From the NCBI GenBank assembly GCA_036852015.1, contig JAANDG010000287.1:62001-126000 (forward strand): a stretch of 64,000 bases of DNA, given 5' to 3'. The stretch comes from Pelodera strongyloides. Taxonomy: Eukaryota > Nematoda > Chromadorea > Rhabditida > Rhabditidae. Shown here piece after piece: positions 58,207 through 64,000 of the stretch (positions within the stretch are counted from its first letter, which is position 1; each line of letters begins with the position of its first letter). The translations under genes were made by a program, and so were the position numbers. Under the pieces are notes generated by a model. It searched no databases and was not told the DNA's origin. It was given only the letters and a program-made list of their open reading frames with translations.

Positions 58207-61200
58207 TCTACTCAACAAGGAGATGAAAAAAAATATTTACTTTTCGAGCGTAATAGCTATATTTTATGCAATATGAACCTATACCTCCGAGATACTGTAG
58301 ACTTGGTGTCTGTGTAGTATGATTTGAATTGTAGTTATTAATAAGCCACACAATAGACAATAGACAAAGAATGGATGCAATTTTGGGCATGTACTTATAC
58401 CCAAATTTCATCTGATGATATGAATTCACTTAAAAAATTCAAGACCTTAGCAAGGTATTAACGCTCAATTAATTTGTTGAATTATTCACGTTGTCTGAAC
58501 ATACTGGGACTATTTTTCGCTTTGATTTCTTTTCTTTTTCTTGAATTTTTTCGAATATATATTTTTTAGAATTGCCATATATTACGGTTCCTTGTGTCTT
58601 TCAACGCCAGTTTTATGTTCAAATTTTCTGTGATCAAACGCAAATCTGTGATAGTTAGCATTTACATTTCTATTTCCTTTTTTCTTTTCTACTTTATATT
58701 CATAATAATCTTTTGATATGTATTTTTCTTTACATGGGTCAGATGTTTAAAGTTGATTAATAATGCTGTTGTGGTAACGGGTCAGGCTTACCGGGAAAAG
58801 CTTGAAGGTTTTTTGTTCGGAAGAAGGTAAACTTCAAAAAATATTACTGTAAAAAAACAATATGGACATATGGATATTACGTACACTGTAGATGTAGACT
58901 ACAAAATCTACTAAAATTGGTATTGTTCGCTGTGGTATCGCCAGTCCTTTGCCAGACTTTCGCCAGATCGTCGCCGGATTCTTTTTTCTTATCCCACATG
59001 TTTGCCAAGATTTGAGTGCTATTTTCAATATTTGTTTTGGCAATGAAATCCGCAAAGCAATTGGAGAAAAAGCTCAAGTGTTATTCAAATAACGAGCACA
59101 CGCGCTATTTATTTGGATGAGATGTCTTGTGCGCGCTTTTAGAATTTGTGATATTTGCTTGCGCCAGTTTGGAATAGCAACTTTGTTTTTGTTTTTCTAT
59201 CGCTTATTGTGAGCTGCCTTTGAGTTGAAAGAAATCAGCAGTCTCAATCATTTTCGAATAATGTGCGTTATCTCTGACCATGTGAATGCAACCATCAAAA
59301 TACTCATAACGAATAGCTTTAATTTCAGAGATTTATTTGCTAAAAGCCACCAACCAACCTCTATCGTAGCCCTTTTCTTATAAAGCAAAGCACTTTCCAT
59401 ACATATTCGAGAAAATTACCATGCGTGTGTTAAAAAACCGAAACTTAGTTATATCTTGCATCCACTGGATTCTCATGGTCAGCACAAAATTCGGGTGTCC
59501 CTTCCCTTTAAACAACAGTTGTTGAGGTCGAAGATTGCGCCAGCTGGGTGCGACACAGTTTGTTTTACAACACACACATCAATTGACGATTAATCAGAGA
59601 GAGCTAAAGGGGCTTTATTGGCTCTATGTCAAATTTTGGTAGAAACCTTTTTAAGGGATAGCGCAGTTTAAACAAGAGTTTTATTCTAGCTTATGTATAC
59701 ACTATGTACATTTCATTATTTTTGTAAACAAGGTATTTTTCATTGTGATTTTCATTGCAACGTCTTACCGTATAGTAAATTAGCACTCTACGTTATTTTC
59801 TAAGGTTTGTATTTTATTTATAAATAAGAAAACGGCCTTATTCTAACTAAGCCTCCGAATTTGTTCCTAGGGTCTCAACTCAAGGGCCCAAGAGGACATA
59901 ATGAAGCTATTACGGCGGATCTGCAGAGCGTTACATCACAACGGGTCCTGTGCGCGCGTTGGGCCCTTGCCTTGGACTTTGCTTGGGTCTCAGACACATT
60001 AAATTGAACAAAGATTGATCACAATATTAGTGAAATTTTATATTTTATTGCTATCTATATTTATGTGCACGTTCAGTCACCACATTAGTTTTCAACATTT
60101 TTCCAGAGAGCGGATCTGATTCCTATGTCAGAAGGAATCTTGCAAAGTTTCTTTCTTTTTTTTTCGATTATGTCTATCAGCGCAATCTACCTTTTGCAGT
60201 AAAAAAATGGTCCCGTGGGATTTTCCTTAGAGGAAATGAACGTTTCAACCTCACGTATTTTCTCTGCATCTAAAACTCGCAGATATATTCTATGCTAAAC
60301 AGTTCGGCCAGGCACCGTAGCATAAGAAATCGAGCTCAATTTATTTGCACATTCTGTGCAAATAAATTGAGGAACACTTTTTTCTCGTGGGCCTCTCCCT
60401 TTAAAGGAATAGGAATAAGATATAATGTAATAATCTTGCGTAATGCAAACTTCAAAGCGGAATTTCTAAAATGGCCGTCACATGAAAATTCTGCATACTT
60501 TTTTGAGGATTTCAACGCTAAGACTTTAAGCTTGCACACAGCATCCTTGAAACTTGGAAAAACAACAAAGCTACTTATCTAAATAGATGGCCCCCGAATA
60601 CAGGAAACGTATTCATATTTTGACATTTGACCTTCGTTCGTTATTGTTCTCTTATTATTTAATCCCATATCTTTGACTTTGATGACAGGCTGTCTCCGCG
60701 ACCTGTAGCAGTTTTAACTTTTAACCCGTAAAAGTTTTCCTGAATTCTCCTGCAAGAAAACGTTTTTCGTTTGACCTTACTGGTTACGCATTTTTAGCTT
60801 TCGACTACGGTCGGTACACTTCATTCAGTTTTCGCACAGAAGCAAAGATGCAGCGCAAAAGTGTCGCGACAGCTAAATCTCGTATCTTCCACACTGGAAA
60901 GCTTTTTTTGCTGGAAAGCATGAGCCTTGCAATTTTGCACGTTTTCCACCTTTTCTTCTTTCCCTCAACAAAGTCATAAATCATTAAAAGTGGGATAGTG
61001 CTCTGCTGCTTAACAAAAACGAATGTCTTTCCTTTCTATGTTCCTGAATGATACTAAACACATTGGTTTTGCATTGATGCGATATTTAACTTATTGTCAG
61101 ATGATGCACAGAAAGATAGGTAGCGCAATGTGATTTAATCAAAAAAGAATTTACTCAAAACACGCAAACCCGTTTGAGCATATAGATAGACGCTAAAAGT

Positions 61201-61221
61201 TTATCGATGTGAACATATTAA
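58207..61221. other. no gene recognised
   Basis: Several 60-96 codon frames on both strands lack splice context or motifs. A GGGCCC-bounded GC patch lies at about 59880-59970. Confidence 0.45.
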
Positions 61222-61396
61222 AGCGAAAGACAGGCCGGTTTTGAAACGCATCATGGGCAACTGTAGCCTAAAACGTATTTATGCTAAGTTGCTCGAGTTT
61301 AACTATATTTTTTATTCTAATTTATCCTCATTTGCATAAGCAGCATAAGAACGCTGATGTACTCGATGTGTTTCAAAAACCGGCCAGTATTTTGCT
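61222..61396. mobile_element. TTAA-flanked MITE, first of three abutting elements
   Basis: TTAA (61218-61221)-AGCGAAAGACAGGCCGG, right end GGCCAGTATTTTGCT-TTAA (61397-61400). AGCGAAATACC family. Confidence 0.85.
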
Positions 61397-61400
61397 TTAA

Positions 61401-61563
61401 AGCGAAATGCTAGCCCCTTTGGAAAATTTGCATATGATAAGCAAATCATATGTATCCTATGCTAATTTTGTACGATCATCCACAGCAATCGTACAAAATT
61501 AGCATAGGACACATAGGATTTGCTTATCATATGCAAATTTTCCAAAGAGGCTAGCATTTCGCT
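61401..61563. mobile_element. TTAA-flanked MITE, second of three
   Basis: AGCGAAATGCTAGCCCC at the left, GAGGCTAGCATTTCGCT at the right. It shares TTAA 61397-61400 with the element before it and TTAA 61564-61567 with the next. Confidence 0.9.
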
Positions 61564-61567
61564 TTAA

Positions 61568-61955
61568 AGGGACAGGCCCACCAAAGTAAACCTATATTTA
61601 CGATACGTTCATAATGATTATAAAGCAATTTTATTACAATATATACAAACCAAATTTCACCTTCATTCACCCTGGGAAACTTTTTTCCGATGCACTCAAC
61701 GCATATGTATACCATAAAACGAAAATTTCCAAGCTGCCTATGCAAATTTATCGTAAAATTAGACTGCGATCAAAATTTGCGTATACGGCTTTGAAATCTG
61801 CAGCTTTATGGTATACATATGAGTTGAGCGCATCGGAAAAAAGTGTCCCAGGGTGAATGAAGGTGAAATTTGGTTTGTATATATTGTAATAAAAATGCTT
61901 TGTAAACAGTATGAACATCTCATAAACAAAGGTTTAATTTGACGGGCCTGTCCCT
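61568..61955. mobile_element. TTAA-flanked inverted-repeat element, third of three
   Basis: AGGGACAGGCCCACCAAA at the left, GACGGGCCTGTCCCT-TTAA at the right. Long complementary arms include CACCTTCATTCACCCTGGG and its complement. Confidence 0.9.
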
Positions 61956-61959
61956 TTAA

Positions 61960-62762
61960 GGCTGTGAGGGTGTCTTCTTCGTCGAATTGAATATTTTTCT
62001 TCTTCTCTATCTTACGAAACTAATGTATTTTAATTTTGTTTTTCCCGGTTTTCTGGAGCTTCTCTCCAAACAAACTCCATATTATGTCACTACATTTCAG
62101 CTCATTTTCATTTTGTTTTTATACGACAAAACTGCAAACCATCCGATACTTTCTTGAATATTTCGACGTTTAAAATTATCATGCAATAAATTATTTGTTT
62201 ATATATAGCCTGAAATGAAAAGGATTGTTTCTAGTATCATATAACTTTCACAAACCGCCAAATTTAATACAAGTTTATCTTTTGAAATATTTTCTAGCTT
62301 TTTTCGTTGTGACTTGTTAAATTGATGCATACTTGGCCCCACTCAGCTCCACGAGCGCGCTGCGCGATTACTCCTAATAGTAAGCGGGTAAGCGCGCTGC
62401 GCGTTACCTTAGCGGATGCGCAGAGCGAGCTGATGAACGTAGTAGGAAGCAGGCTGTACCGTTAGATAAGCTATGGTTGCATACTTTGTTTTGTTCTTTC
62501 TCAATCACAGAAAATTTCAAATGGAAAATAAAAACCCTCGTTTTCGTTATGATTTAATAATTATTTTGAGTTAAATTATTACCAACCTCTTTGATTTTCT
62601 TAGGTAAGGTAATCTCCAATCTCGACGTATTTTCAAGAATATGACCCACATGACGGCAGTTTTCCGTTTTTGTCTCTTTCTGGGCACTCGGTTCTATAAA
62701 TTGCCCCCAAATGCAAACATAAGCTTGACTACTTCAATTACACACAGAGAGACAAGGATAAT
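61960..62762. other. no gene recognised
   Basis: AT-rich, with one GC patch of GCGCGCTGCGCG repeats near 62350-62420. Confidence 0.45.
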
Positions 62763-62932
62763 ATGAGGAGAGAGAGAGAGAGGGACAGAGACATAGAGAT
62801 ATAAATAATAGAGAGGGAGAACGCTCTCTCAGATCCAAGAATGCTCCAGAATACATCACTGGTCACGTCTCGTGTTTTCTAAGTGAGTAAGGAGAGAGAA
62901 GAGAGAGAAGAGAGAAAGAGAGAGAGAGAGAT
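62763..62932. repeat. two GA-rich tracts
   Basis: (GA)n at 62766-62818 and 62889-62932, separated by unique sequence. Confidence 0.85.
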
Positions 62933-63894
62933 GCTTCTGGCTAAATTGCATACATCACGTGGCTATAGGACCTTAAGCTTTTGCAGTTGTAACTTGAAAG
63001 ATGGATTGTCCTTTAAACTTTAGGGTCTTTAGCTTCAACTTTGAATTTCCCGGTTGCGGGTCTGGTAGGGCCGGCTTCAGCAACATTTCCGTGGGTCACG
63101 GATCTTCCGTGGGCGACGAAATAGAGCCCAACTTGGAGAGGCCCAGACAATTATGTTTTATTTCGCACGTAAATGTTGGTGAGCCCGTCCTTAGGAGAAG
63201 CCAGCCTTCTAGTAATTGTCTACTTGTTATTGCATGTCAAAAACGACAACATGCTTCTTCATCTAACAAGCTTTCTATAACACTCTATTCTCTCTAATTC
63301 CCCCTAATCCACTACTTTCTCTGTTTGTCTCTCATGTCTCTTCGTCCGGCCTTACGTTATATCCCTATCTCCTTCTCTCCGTCTTGTCTCTTCACGACTT
63401 TTCCGATCTTTTCGAGTAAACAACGAAGTAGCATCAAGTGATGAAATATCCACTGTGGTCGCCCAGCTAGCTGTTCTTTAAAAATCACATTTCTCTCTTT
63501 TTCTCTCGGTTTCGCAACTTTTGTGTTCTATCGTTTTCTTGTTATCCGTACCGTTGAAGCATGTGATGTAGGTTAACTTGCACTTATGCCCGAGCGTAGC
63601 AGCTGATCTTAACGTCATGCCTCAGGGTTTGCTTATACTTTACGCGGTGTACTTCTGTCTGTCTGATTTATAAGTGATTTGATGTTTATATCTGGTGAAC
63701 TCGGTTGTTATAGACAGACTTACGTGCATGTACTATGTCTAACAATCAGAGCTATGATGAACATTGTTGACGTAAATCCGCTGAGTATCTTTCCATTCTA
63801 TCTCTAACCAAAAGCCTAAAGCAGAGTGAATGATTATGTCTGTGTGACAAGTGAAGTTGAACGATTGTTAAAGTGCAAATAAACATTGTAGTCG
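62933..63894. other. no gene recognised
   Basis: A 98-codon plus-strand frame from 63001 has no recognisable domain. CT-rich sequence recurs near 63280-63400. Confidence 0.4.
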
Positions 63895-63990
63895 ACTCAC
63901 TCTCCCTCTCACTCTCTCTCTCACTCTCTCACTCTCTCTCTCTCTCTCCTTTTCTTTGTCAATTCTCTCTCTCTCTCTCTCTTTTCCGTC
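63895..63990. repeat. CT microsatellite at the window edge
   Basis: (CT)n with CACT interruptions. Confidence 0.9.
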
Positions 63991-64000
63991 CCCAAATTCC

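Overview
The window looks like nuclear DNA of a Caenorhabditis-type nematode that is not an exact C. elegans sequence. It is AT-rich, with short exons, small introns ending in TTTCAG, a supplementary-type nuclear receptor, a PAI-only Pax gene, a GNAT pair of a kind seen in nematodes, and many TTAA-flanked palindromic elements. No rRNA, CRISPR array or prokaryotic gene is present. Most long open frames are low-complexity or antisense noise. The gene models below were built by hand from splice sites and reading phase.

Layout. 1-4000: no gene; one Helitron tail and a foldback element. 4052-16227 (minus): a nine-exon GNAT acetyltransferase gene whose intron 4 has grown to 8.56 kb. 17545-20370 (minus): its tandem paralogue, with the same nine-exon structure and a 0.25-kb intron 4. 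22919-30538 (minus): a 16-exon nuclear hormone receptor with a Gln-rich N terminus. 31-56 kb: no gene found; tandem duplications, GA/CT arrays, palindromic elements, a miniature LTR-like element and a dead RTE-type reverse transcriptase. 56335-58206 (plus): a short Pax-like gene with only the PAI half of the paired domain and a Pax-octapeptide-like C terminus. 58-64 kb: no gene found; includes three abutting TTAA-flanked elements.

Main discovery: intron 4 of the first GNAT gene is a stack of nested insertions. It holds three head-to-tail Helitron-like elements. The third is split at base 21 by a 7.4-kb terminal-inverted-repeat element (6340-13765) with a 3-bp target duplication. That element carries GC-rich minisatellites near both ends and a multi-exon same-strand gene of unknown function (7831-12553). 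One coding exon of that gene is itself interrupted by a 1.1-kb inverted-repeat element carrying an intact-looking tRNA-Glu(CTC). Removing the layers restores a normal intron, an intact Helitron and an open exon in turn, so the order of events can be read from the sequence.
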